Source of the DNA: Trematomus loennbergii
Lineage: Eukaryota; Chordata; Actinopteri; Perciformes; Nototheniidae
DNA: 64,000 nucleotides
Assembly: GCA_012861695.1 (NCBI GenBank)
Contig: JAAOOA010000055.1
Location: 867,712-931,711 of the forward strand
Direction of reading: 5' to 3'
The notes under the pieces were generated by a model. It saw only the letters and a list, made by a program, of their open reading frames with translations. It made no database searches and was not told where the DNA came from. This document shows, one piece after another, positions 27,481 to 42,710 of this stretch; position 1 is the first letter of the stretch; each line of letters begins with the position of its first letter. Made by a program: the position numbers and the translations under genes.

Positions 27481-28623
27481 ATAGAGTGGCGAAGTCCCTC
27501 CCACTTACTTCCGGGGTATGGGACCTTATTTCGGAAAAATTATGCATTGAAGTCAATGGGAGAGAAAACTTATCTTTCGATCCCGTTTGAATTGTGCCAT
27601 GAATTACACATATGATGTTTGTCAATCTTAAAAAATCATTTCCATGTCAAAAAAGTCACAGTTTGTCTTAAAACTGTTGAAATATAAGACTTTGAAAAAT
27701 ACGAAACTAGAAAGACTACAAATCCCAGAGTCGCGTAAGTGATGTCACAATTGAGACACTACGATACACGTATAATACCGTATATATACGATCAGCGCCA
27801 TATAGATAGAATCTATCTATATGGCGCTGGCTCAGATAAGATAACTTTCACAAGATGCCTGTGTGCTTAGTACCAGGTTGTTATTATACCAGCAATGGGT
27901 CTTGCTTGTTCTTTCGCTTCCCGTCTGATGAAAGAGGAGTGTGTAGATCAAGTTAGCTACCTAGCTAGTAGCTAGCACGTTAGTTAGCATTACAGCCTTG
28001 TCATTTTTATTAGCCTTAACATGAAGTAACATTAAGTAACCCAAAATGTTAAACAGTAAGAGTAGTAGTCATATTTCGTGAACCCTTTGAAGAGTACTGT
28101 CACCGGTGTGATCATTCTATAATACACCATTTAAGCCCGGGGAGAAATGCTAACGCTAACGCTAGCGATCTTCTCTACTTCATGCTATCTGCACAAATGG
28201 TTGACATTAAACATTAAAACGACCGGGCAGTTCAGAGAGAATCAAAGGAAGGCAGGCAGGCAGCTTTGCATGACATTCTTCAGGACGTGTTTCATTGTGG
28301 TGATAGTGTGAGGGTAGCCAATCGGTTTGTTGACAGTAGTGACGGCCATCTTGGTGACGTGTGTTGTTCTGTGAGACCAGAGATGTAGTTCATTGAGCGT
28401 TTCACACAAACAAATGTGTTACTTCACAGTTTTACGACACATTTTATTTTTTTTGACTTGCAAAATTATCTTTTAAATTGACAAACATCATATGTGTAAT
28501 TCGTGGCACAATTCAAACGGGATCGAAAGATAATCTTTCTCTCTCCATTGACTTCAATGCATAACTTTTCCGAAATAAGGTCCCATGGGGCTCAACCGGA
28601 AGGGGAGGGACTTCGCCACTCTA
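27481..28623. mobile_element. P-element-like relic with ~190-bp TIRs and a THAP fragment
   Basis: ATAGAGTGGCGAAGTCCCTC at the left and GAGGGACTTCGCCACTCTAT at the right begin long inverted repeats of about 190 bp (27481-27670 against 28433-28623). Shared internal blocks include GACCTTATTTCGGAAAA and TTTGAATTGTGCCA. The interior is too short for a transposase but carries a THAP-like start (27855-27956). This is a non-autonomous derivative of a P-type DNA transposon, lying in the putative first intron of the element-derived gene. Confidence 0.75.
27855..27956 (+). pseudogene. THAP zinc-finger fragment (33 codons)
   Basis: An ATG-initiated frame of 33 codons reading MPVCLVPGCYYTSNG then CLFFRFPSDE. 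It has the spacing of a THAP N-terminus: first Cys pair C-x4-C, then an F-x-F-P block. The frame stops before the second C-x2-H pair, so no complete zinc site exists. THAP domains are the DNA-binding module of P-element transposases and host THAP proteins. Its position between P-type TIRs supports a transposase remnant. Too short to be an independent gene. Confidence 0.55.
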
Positions 28624-28679
28624 TATGGAATAATGAGCGAGCACCTGATGTGTGTCTGTGTGGTTAGACTGCAGCCTGC

Positions 28680-28875
28680 TGTCCTTTAGCGGATCTAGCG
28701 AAGTGAGCGGCCGTGCGTAAAAGGCACTGGTTCTCTGACGCGGCACTTATTCAGTCATATTATTTAGTCATACACACATGTATATGTACTGCTCGGGATT
28801 GTGAGAAACATCATTTCGATCTCCCTGCCTGTATCATACAAGCAGAAGATTGACAATAAAGTTGACTTGATAACT
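28680..28875 (+). mobile_element. LINE 3'-tail-like segment
   Basis: ACATCATTTCGATCTCCCTG followed by AGATTGACAATAAAGTTGAC resembles a non-LTR retrotransposon 3' end. It sits just upstream of the first coding exon of the element-derived gene. Confidence 0.35.
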
Positions 28876-28907
28876 TGATGACTTTGATAACCTCTATTTT
28901 CCCACAG

Positions 28908-31900
28908 TCAGGTGATCAGGCAGCTGCATCAGGAAGTCAGAACTTGGAGGCAGCATGCAGCTCAAGTTCAGGGACACAGCAGTCAGTCCCCGCCACACAG
29001 AGCAGCTCAGGTGCATCATGCCCTCCAGCTGTCACCGCCACACAAAGCAGTTCAAGCAGTCATATCAAATGCTCTCTCTGTAGTATGGATCTTTGTGCTG
29101 AAGACTTTTCTGAGCATTTGGTTGACTTTCACGCAGAGCAGTGTTGTGAGCAGTGTGGAAAGAAGACCAGGGGTGCAATGGAGCTACTCAAACACATTGA
29201 AGATTGCCATCTTCGAGCACCAGCAGGAGTGAAAAACAACAGCCACCACAAACACCTCTGCACCCCACCACCACAACACAGCTCTGCACCACCACAACAC
29301 ACCTCTCCACCACCACAACACACCTCTGCACCACCACAAGACACCTCTGCACCACCACAACACACCTCTGCACCACCACAAGACACCTCTGCACCACCAC
29401 AAGACACCTCTGCACCACCACAAGACACCTCTGCACCACCAAACACACCTCTGCACCACACAGACACCTCTGCACCACCACAAGACACCTCTGCACCACC
29501 AACACAACACACCTCTGCACCAACACAACACACCTCTGCACCACCACAACACAGCTCTGCACCACCACAAGACACCTCTGCACCACCACAACACACCTCT
29601 GCACCACCACAACACACCTCTGCACCACCACAACACACCTCTGCACCACCCACAACACACCTCTGCACCACCACAACACACCTCTGCCCACCAACACAAC
29701 ACACCTCTGCACCACCACAACACACCTCTGCACCACCACAACACACCTCTGCACCACCACAAGACACCTCTGCACCACCAACACAACACACCTCTGCACC
29801 ACCACAAGACACCTCTGCACCACCAACACAACACACCTCTGCACCACCACAAGACACCTCTGCACCACCACAAGACACCTCTGCACCACCACAACACACC
29901 TCTCACCACCACAACACACCTCTGCACCAACACAACACACCTCTGCACCACCACAACACACCTCTCCACCACCACAACACAGCTCTGCACCACCAACACA
30001 ACACACCTCTGCACCACCACAAACACACCTCTCCACCACACAACACACCTCTGCACCACCACAACACACCTCTCCACCACCACAACAACACACTCCTATA
30101 CCGCAACAGCCACAACCTCCTCCTTCTCCTCTTTTTCACACATCTCCATATCTCGTCCATCTGAGGCGCCGGAGGTGAATTGGGTGAGTTTTCTCCCCAA
30201 TCAGTTCAGGCGGGTCATCAAATCAGCCGACCAGGAGTGGATTGCGATGTGTCTCTACGAGCCCACAGGACAGCTTAGGCAACAGTTTTCCCAGAACTGG
30301 TTCCATCCCCCAAATCCACCAAAACCTACAACTGCTCCACCTGAACCCATGAACTACTACAGGCAGCGGATGTTTCTGTGGGCACCGATGAGGATGTGGG
30401 GTATCCCACTGAAGTGCGCTCAGTGCGATAGGAAGATGCATCACTCAGGGATATACACTAAGGTACGGGAAGTCATCGACCTTGATTCACGGTACTACTT
30501 GGTCGGAGGTGACTATCCTCGGTGCAGTAAGTGCATGATCCCTGTGTGTCCTTGGAGTACGGATATTGGTTCAGTTAGATCCTGCTCACAGGAACAGGTT
30601 TCCTGCAGTTCTCACAGCACAGCTGGCTCTGGACAGGAAGTGTGTGACCATGCTTAAACCTCGGACTGTAGGGAACAGCTCCAGCTACCTGCAGCAAGCA
30701 CTGGAGGAAGTCCACAGCGAGGAGTGGGCAAGGCATACAATAGAGTACTTGGCTGACTGTGAGCTCCACAAAAAAGGGAGCACAATTACTCAATCTGATG
30801 TAGCAGTCTATATGAGTCCACCGCGCTTCAGCCCCCTACCTCTAGCACAGTGGTTTGAGACGGTCCATGCCAATGAGATCCTGGGTCATCTGGAGGAGAT
30901 GAAGGGATAATCACATCCACATATGGCAGGATCTTAAAACTGGACTCCACAAAGAAGGTGCAGAAAAATATTTGTTAATGTTCTATGTTTTAATTGATTG
31001 TCATGAGTTAGACTTGATTATGTTTTTATATTGGATTTACATGTTTTATAGATCACTAAGAAACTTGCTGGGGCCATTGCAGACACGGCCACATGGATGA
31101 CAAACGTCACTAATGAATGTGGCGAGGTTCTGAACTGTGTCCTAACCACTGGTGAGGGAGCTGGTCTAGAGGGCTTGTGCCAAGGCATCGTCAAGCGCTA
31201 CCAAGACGCTGGGGAGCCAGAGCCAGAGTCATATATGTTGACGAGATTGCTGCAACGAGACAGGTATTAGGCAGTTTGAATGTTTGTGTATCATTGTGTT
31301 ATTTATTGCACGCACAAAATGAAAACCTTTACAAACATGTAAACATAAGACTCTTCTTGTTTAGAATAAGGTACTTCATTCTATATGAATACCACCAGTC
31401 TAAGATTGTACATTTTTGATTTCTTTCCCCACTTCCCTTGCCTCAAATCTAAGGAAGGAGAGAGGATTCAGTGCAAAAGGCATTTAAAAAAAGAGACATC
31501 CTTTTAAACCATTTAAAATGAGATTTGATGCAGCATCATATCATATATGTGTATTTTATTTATGTATATTGTTTACTTTGTATTCAAACTGCAACGTGGC
31601 ATAAGGTGACAATTACATATTACCAACATTTGTATTAATATTCTTATTTTACACAGGACACACACACATTCATATATTAAGGTGTGTGTCCTGGATGAGA
31701 TGAGGAGGCACAAATAAGAAGGGTCTTTCCATGATAACATTCCCACTTCTTCTAAACCATCAATTGCCATTCCCTGCCTTTCCACCAGATGCTCTCCTGC
31801 TTTTACACCTGACATTCTGCTCATTCAACTACTTACCTAGTCTTCCCTCATCAGTCACGTTTACATTTGAATTTTCATAACATGCTTACATTCACACCTT

Positions 31901-34900
31901 GTTTTTTTATTTGCACAGGTTTAACCCCGGTTCTAGTTTGGTTTCGACCTTGGAAAACCAGGTTAAATTGGATATTTTCCACTTCATGAGGCGATTCACA
32001 ACTGGTCTAACGACAGAACACCATCCCCTATATGGCACTTTCTGTTCCAAAATGTCGAGCTGCATTTTTGAGTGGGACAAGGATGACATCAGCCACCTGA
32101 AAGAAGCTTCAGAGCTAAGGAAAAAACATGCTGGTCAGGCTCCTTCAGAAGCGCAAGTTCTGGCCAACATCAGCTCCAGCGAACTGGCAAACACTGCAGG
32201 AGGAGAACTCGTGGGATAGAGGAAAGCCGTGCCCTCATCCAAGATTTGCTCAAATCAATGTGGCTGCACTGACACATCAGGTTTGCGGCTTATCAATCCT
32301 GAGAGCATGGCACGTGTGTGGGAGGTTCAACAAACATTTGCCATGCATTCAGGATCCCCCTGGTGTGGAACTGTACACGAAAGTGGATCAGGTCTACAAA
32401 AGGGCAGTAAGGTTCTGGATGTCCTAAGATGTGGCAGAGGTTCCTCTTCTGTGGAGAGCTTCCATCGGCATCAGAACACCTTCATCCCGGGTAAAAATAA
32501 TATATATAAAAAATTCTGCTTTTGAATTGTCATAACAACAGTCTCAAGTGTATGATAGATTGCACACATGGGGAAAGGTGTATCATCGCTTCATAAATGC
32601 AAATTATATTTAAAATGTTTTGCTTTTTTTAAGGCTGGAGATCTAATGCGATGCACACGCAAATGTACATGCTTGAAGGGAGTTCCAGGTGGAACATGAA
32701 TCGAGCCCATGCAGCTGTACATGTGAGTGGTGCTTCACAAACAAGGATCTACGATGTCCAACTGAAGAGTAATTTAAATGCCCTCAGCAAGCGAGTTCTT
32801 GGTTGTGCGCTACTACCAGAATTCATCCCCCCTGGGAAACCCACTGGTAAGTCACTTCAGGACCCCATTTTCTCTGCAACTAGGCCTTTCTTTTCTTGTT
32901 CTTTCTAGTAGTAACTTGTCTTCCTCCAAATTGAAACATTTTCTTATTTTATGGCAGGTGAGCGTATTGCTGTAGAATATTTGCTGGCTCAGTCTGACAG
33001 AGGAGATCTGCTGGGTCCACAACGTCACAGTGAACTTGGCACCGTTCTTCCAGACCGCCAGGTTGAAGTTCAGGAGGAGGAGGAGTGCCTTGACATCACA
33101 ATTAGTGATGCAGTGGAGATCCTCAGTCAGCGCCCCTCGGAAGTGGACACTTCAGCACCCCGCGGTGCTTTTCCGTTCCCTGTATCTCCAACACATCACC
33201 TCACACATCATCTCAGGTAATCTGATTATTGTTTTATTGTCCTGGCATATGAATTCTAGAAGAACATACATGCTTTGAATTATGTTTGTATCGCATAGGT
33301 TACATTTGTCTTTTTGTGTTGCATGCATTCAGATACATTTTTATGGCAATATCAATTTCAAGGATATTTTTACTCAACTGTTTGTCTCTCATGGCCGGTA
33401 CGGCTGTACAGTCGTTGGCACTATCCCCCCAAAGTGATGCAGCTGAGAGCCCACCTGAAGAGCCCCGGCCTGAATCCAGTATTTCTCTTCCTGCTGACTC
33501 ACCCGACGCGTCCACTTACACAACCTCTCAGGTAATCTGACCAATTGTAAAATCACATTGTTTTGAAATTCTTCAGGATTAATTATTGCTCCGCACATGC
33601 TACGAATAACTTGTTTCATTAAGTCTCAAATAGTCAATTGGTGTTGTGTGCTTATAGCACGATGATGTCTCACAGTCCTGCCAGATGTGTACTTCTGACA
33701 AAAACTTCTCTGCGCCCAGGACATCGGCTCAGGTCATGTGACCATTTATTAATCATTTGTCAATGGTTGTTCATTTTTCAGAATACCTGCTATGATTCTA
33801 GAGGTGTTGAGGGATGGGAGGCTGTGGATGACTTGGCCAAGTATCTTGTTGAACTTAACAGAACAATAACGGCATTGTCAGTAGGCGAGACGGGTGAGAT
33901 TGTGAGGCTGTATTCAAAGCTACATCAAATGGATAAGCAACCCACAACGTATAGCCTGAAGTCCAAAAAAAAAACCTTGCCTGGACCATGGAGAGCTTCC
34001 AGGAAACGAAGTGGCTCTGCCCAGGCCAACAAGCAGCTGAAAGGTGAACTGACTTATAGTGGATGCACACATTACATAATTCACATATATCTTAATTGTC
34101 ATTATTGTTATTGTAAGTAGTATGTTTGTAACCCTCACAGCATTTTAGACTCTTAGTAATGGATTCAGACAAATTAACTGGTATAGTCAATTTGTGAAGT
34201 GGGGTTGTATCCATAAAATATTTATATATTTTCTTTTCCTTCACAGACTATTCATGACCCATGGTCAGGCTGCTCTGAGACCTGATGCCAGCCGGATATG
34301 CGAATGTGTTTCACTCAGGCTTTTGAAAGAGTTTGAGCTTGCAAGAAACAGACCAAAAGACAGCAAGGGTAAAACCTTGCCTATTCCACAGTCTATAGTG
34401 AAATCGTACGTCCACATAAAACAACTGCTGGAAGACAGCCTCGTCATACAGGAGCAGACTGACTTGGTTCTTGTTACTATAAACAACACCACTGTGTCTT
34501 GTTGGTAAGATATTTTGGCTACATTGTCTTTAACAGCTGCACTTTAATGGATTCACTTTGTATGAAATGATCAATATTTTGTATTTCTTTAGGTTACACG
34601 AAAGACAAAAAAGAACCGGTCGGGACTCATTGCTCCAAGGAGTGCAGCTTCCCGAAAAGGCAACGGCAGCTGAGGATTCCTTGCCATTGCCAAGGGAGCT
34701 CCCTACTGAACCTGTGCAGCACGGACATGTTAGCCTAGAAATCCAGGAGCCTGAAAATAGGGAGGGTGAGGCATTGATACGCCAGCGCCGCAGTGCCAGA
34801 GCTGACTCAGCACAGGACTGTCACCCTGGAGGGTTTAATGCATGGCCTAGTTCTTCTGCTTCAACGCAGGTCACCTTCCACAAGCCCCATCTCCTGAATG

Positions 34901-36116
34901 TTGGCAGTACCCCATGCCTCCAGGCCCCTCTCCTGCTTCATCTTCGCACACGCAGGGTCACCTTCCACAAGCCCCATCTCCTGCATTTTTGGCAGTACCC
35001 CATGCCTCCAGCACTAACTCCTGCCTCATGGCAGTACCCCATGCCTCCAGCACTAACTCCTGCCTCATGGCAGTACCCCATGCCTCCAGCACTAACTCCT
35101 GCCTCATGGCAGTACCCCATGCCTCCAGCATAACTCCTGCCTCATGGCAGTACCCCATGCCTCCAGCCCCATCTCCTGCCTCATGGCAGTACCCCATGCC
35201 TCCAGCACTAACTCCTGCCTCATGGCAGTACCCCATGCCTCCAGCCCCATCTCCTGACTCATGGCAGTACCCCATGCCTCCAGCACTAACTCCTGCCTCA
35301 TGGCAGTACCCCATGCCTCCAGCACTAACTCCTGACTCATGGCAGTACCCCATGCCTCCAGCACTAACTCCTGACTCATGGCAGTACCCCATGCCTCCAG
35401 CACTAACTCCTGCCTCATGGCAGTACCCCATGCCTCCAGCACTAACTCCTGCCTCATGGCAGTACCCCATGCCTCCAGCACTAACTCCTGACTCATGGCA
35501 GTACCCCATGCCTCCAGCACTAACTCCTGACTCATGGCAGTACCCCATGCCTCCAGCACTAACTCCTGACTCATGGCAGTACCCCATGCCTCCAGCACTA
35601 ACTCCTGCCTCATGGCAGTACCCCATGCCTCCAGCACTAACTCCTGTCGCTGACTCATGGCAGTACCCCATGCCTCCAGCACTAACTCCTGCCTCATGGC
35701 AGTACCCCATGCCTCCAGCACTAACTCCTGCCTCATGGCAGTACCCCATGCCTCCAGCACTAACTCCTGACTCATGGCAGTACCCTATGCCGCCACCCGC
35801 ATTTCTTGCTTCAACCCCATACCAGCAAGTACCATCCCCTATTCCTCAGCATTCCTCAGTCGACAAATCACCTGTCGACCTAAATAGGTACAGGAAATGG
35901 CGGCATGAAAAGTCAGCAATAGAGGACCAGGTGCTTGCGGCAAGAGGGGAGCCACCGAAGAAGCGAAACATTAAAGAGGACTACCACTACCAGTGCAAAA
36001 CCTGTGGTCAGCCTAAAAGAAAGAACACTGGCCATACCCAGCTTAAGGGTAAATGGTACTGTCCAGCATCTGGACAGACCATAGCAGAATGGAAAGGCTC
36101 TCTAGACAAGCAGTGA
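28908..36116 (+). CDS. Transposon-derived multi-exon protein with two tandem arrays and zinc-binding ends
   Basis: Likely exons: 28908-30957, 31052-31263, 31919-32490, 32634-32846, 32958-33215, 33412-33531, 33658-33732, 33782-34043, 34247-34504, 34593-36116, all with GT-AG borders. In order the protein shows Ser/Thr-rich residues; Cys/His clusters (CSLCSMDLC, CCEQCGKK, HIEDCH); a PPQ[HD]TSA array (29260-30100); a core with WVSFLPNQF, MRMWGIPLKCAQC, YVD, LDIFHFMRRF, CIFEWD, CIQDPPGVELYT, CGRGSSSVESFHRH and YMLEGSSRWN; a WQYPMPP array (35005-35800); and a C-terminal CxxC...CP motif (CKTCGQPKRK, GKWYCPASG). From memory the core matches a high-copy uncharacterised fish family sometimes labelled DUF6729, with an RNase H-like transposase look. 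That label is unverified. Frame breaks occur near 30560, 30905, 31230, 31248, 32190 and 32335, and across the first array. Exons from 32634 onward read cleanly. It may be a recent element, an exapted gene damaged by assembly indels, or a decaying copy. Confidence 0.7.
29260..30100 (+). repeat. Coding 21-bp array (PPQ[HD]TSA heptads)
   Basis: About 40 units of CACCACCACAACACACCTCT+G, with H/D alternation from CAACAC versus CAAGAC. Some units are 17-24 bp and shift frame. All three forward frames stay open, as PPQHTSA, HHNTPLH or TTTHLCT. The frame that continues into the downstream conserved core (APEVNWVSF) is not the one entering the array. Confidence 0.9.
35005..35800 (+). repeat. Coding 39-bp array (ALTP[AD]SWQYPMPP)
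   Basis: About 20 units of 39 bp encode a 13-residue repeat, ALTPASWQYPMPP or the D variant. One unit is short (near 35129) and one is expanded (near 35647). The frame is kept from about 35130 through to the C-terminal zinc-binding segment. Confidence 0.93.
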
Positions 36117-36382
36117 AGTTTAGAGCTGCAATCATTTTGATTGTGAATGTTTCAGTTTCAGCAGAAATAAAAAAAATAATATGGGAAAGCATACGTTTAC
36201 TTGTGTTTTTATTTTTCTATGCTGCTAAAAGTTAAAACATTTTGTAAATGGGTGAAAATTAATGAAAATGACATGGGTTTATTGGCCTTAGAGTACTATA
36301 AAGTCTCCTTTTCCCCCTCCTTTTCCCCCTCCTTTTCCTTTTCTTTCCCCCACCCTAGCAGTCCCTTTTGCCCCATTTTTGT

Positions 36383-36454
36383 CCGAGAGGTTAAGGCGTT
36401 GGACTCGAAATCCAATGGGGTTTCCCCGCACAGGTTCGAATCCTGTTCGTGACG
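36383..36454 (+). pseudogene. Truncated tRNA-Ser(CGA)
   Basis: Nucleotides from the D arm onward match 25427-25498 exactly, including anticodon CGA and the T arm. The 5' end is missing. The B box is intact, so Pol III factor binding without a functional product is possible. Confidence 0.93.
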
Positions 36455-36930
36455 TTAATCCGTTTTTATTTTTTTATTTTGTTGACAAAGCGGACACGAG
36501 TTCGAGTCCGACATGCGACCTTCGTCCTATCTACAACCATAGAAAACTTAGATATGATCGCTTATTCACTGTGTGAATGCAATATGTGGATTCATTGTAA
36601 GATTTCTTAAAATATATTGGGTTTAATCTAAGCATTATTAAGGTAACACCCGTGATTTAATAAATGAGCTAAATGTAACATCATTAAGGAGAATAGTCAT
36701 AACAAGCATTTTGAATTAGCTGGGTAACTTGAAAATGTACTTTATTACACAGACTTTATACAGTTGTAATCACCACAGTTGTATAGAATGTAAATACATG
36801 TAATATTGAAACTGGAGTGTAGATACTGCAAAACTGGCAATGACAGGGCATTTGTATTGTGTCTGCAAATAAATTAAAATCATGACAAACAGATGCCTCA
36901 TATGTTGTTTACTAAGTAGAATAAGAATGT
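36383..36930 (+). repeat. 548-bp direct repeat, copy 2, with 5'-truncated tRNA-Ser
   Basis: The copy starts at CCGAGAGGTT. The 5' acceptor strand and the first A-box bases of the tRNA (GTCACGGTGG) are replaced by CATTTTTGT. The anticodon, variable and T arms remain. Lacking the 5' acceptor strand, it cannot form a cloverleaf, so it is a tRNA pseudogene within the duplicated flank. A CT-rich tract lies just upstream (36301-36360). Confidence 0.95.
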
Positions 36931-37848
36931 TGGACAAATACCATGTAAAGTACATATATTACCTACCATCTCCATACGAATGTAAAATGAAAAAATAAAA
37001 AACAATATGGCATGCAGTTTGTCTCCAGCTACATACAGTTTATACATTTTCAAAAGGTTCACATGCTGTCAAAAGCGAGGAAATAACTGAACGTACAGCT
37101 TGATCTGTGATGGACAGGCAGCACACACTGACCTAATGGCTCCCTCTGCATGTGCAAAGACAAAAATACTTATCCTTTTCATTAAAGTGACTTGAAATAT
37201 ACTCATCCCCGAGTCTTTCTCCATTCTTCCACATGTCTATTTGTCAGTATATTAATCTTAAATTGCCTCCATCTATTCATCCAGAGTAAATCTTACCACA
37301 GACTGAACCATTCATCTACACATTTGAATTCCCTTATTGTAAATACATCCCATGAAAACCTAGTAATCATTCAGAGAATTCACACAGCTCTTGCTTTGGC
37401 TGGTACTTTTGGGTCATTTCACCTAGCCGAGGTTTAGTTCAGATCATTTCAGAAACACTACATCCCTAAATGTAACACAGGTGCTGAGCAGTGGTGTAAC
37501 AGTGATAATAAAAGCTGAGTTTGAGCAGAGAAGTATCCTTCCTTGTTTACCCAAACAACTACCTTTGCAAATCTATAACCCTGGTGCAATTGATCATGCT
37601 TGTGTTGGTCCGAAATGATACTATAAGCCTGGTTTCCTTCCTCTCTCTGTGATTAAATATCTTTTCTCCTGCTCAGTATTTTCTCTCATACATTATTTAC
37701 AACTAGAGGTAGGGTGTTGCTGTATATATCATCTTCTGGTCATGTTGTGCCGGTAACAGCAAGGTGAAACAGTCCCTGCAGCGTTACAGCACTTCCTGTC
37801 TCTGCAGACAAACTGGGAGTTTTTAGCCGCTTCTATCTTCTTAATATA
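36931..37848. other. Between direct repeat and gpr180; probable gpr180 3' UTR
   Basis: AT-rich unique sequence immediately downstream of the gpr180 stop on the minus strand. No open frame with recognisable similarity. No obvious AATAAA was pinned down. Confidence 0.4.
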
Positions 37849-42337
<4,489 letters not shown>

Positions 42338-42710
42338 TTTTAACCTAATGCAGTTCACCGTTATCGACAAATAAACTCATGTATTCAATAAGCCACGAAG
42401 CGCCCGCTGACAGTTTGATTGATTTGGAATTCAGCGAATCAAACGGCGCCTTTGTTTCGCTCTCATGTGAAGCAACCAATCAGATTGCAGAAACCAGTGT
42501 ACATGTGATGGATGTCCCGCCTCTTTTCAACGTGTCAACACTGCCGTAAAACGCCCGTCAACTGTCGCAACGCACACAATGTATGTAGTGTAGTGAAGCT
42601 TATGGAATAGCATAACTTCCTGTTAGCTTGCCTGCAATACAACTGTAAATATTAGCATTAAAACGTCGTTATTATGTCTGTAGGAGACCTTAATGTGCTA
42701 TGACTAGAAT
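42338..42710. promoter_or_regulatory. Bidirectional promoter gpr180 / tgds
   Basis: 373 bp separates the two start codons. It contains AACCAATCAGATTG (CCAAT at about 42476), CpG-bearing AAAACGCCCGTC near 42549 and no TATA box that I can assign. Divergent adjacency with human-like order implies co-regulation. Confidence 0.7.

Noticed and set aside
29129..30093. Reverse-strand frames rich in CCGGAEV or VVQRCVV
   Set aside because: Antisense of the 21-bp coding array. The plus strand carries the conserved Cys/His and core motifs on either side.
34938..35775. Reverse-strand frames of GVSAGGMGYCHEA repeats
   Set aside because: Antisense of the 39-bp coding array.
25427..36930. LTR retrotransposon bounded by 548-bp LTRs
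   Set aside because: The repeats do not start TG or end CA, one includes a tRNA gene body, and no gag/pol or primer-binding site is seen between them.
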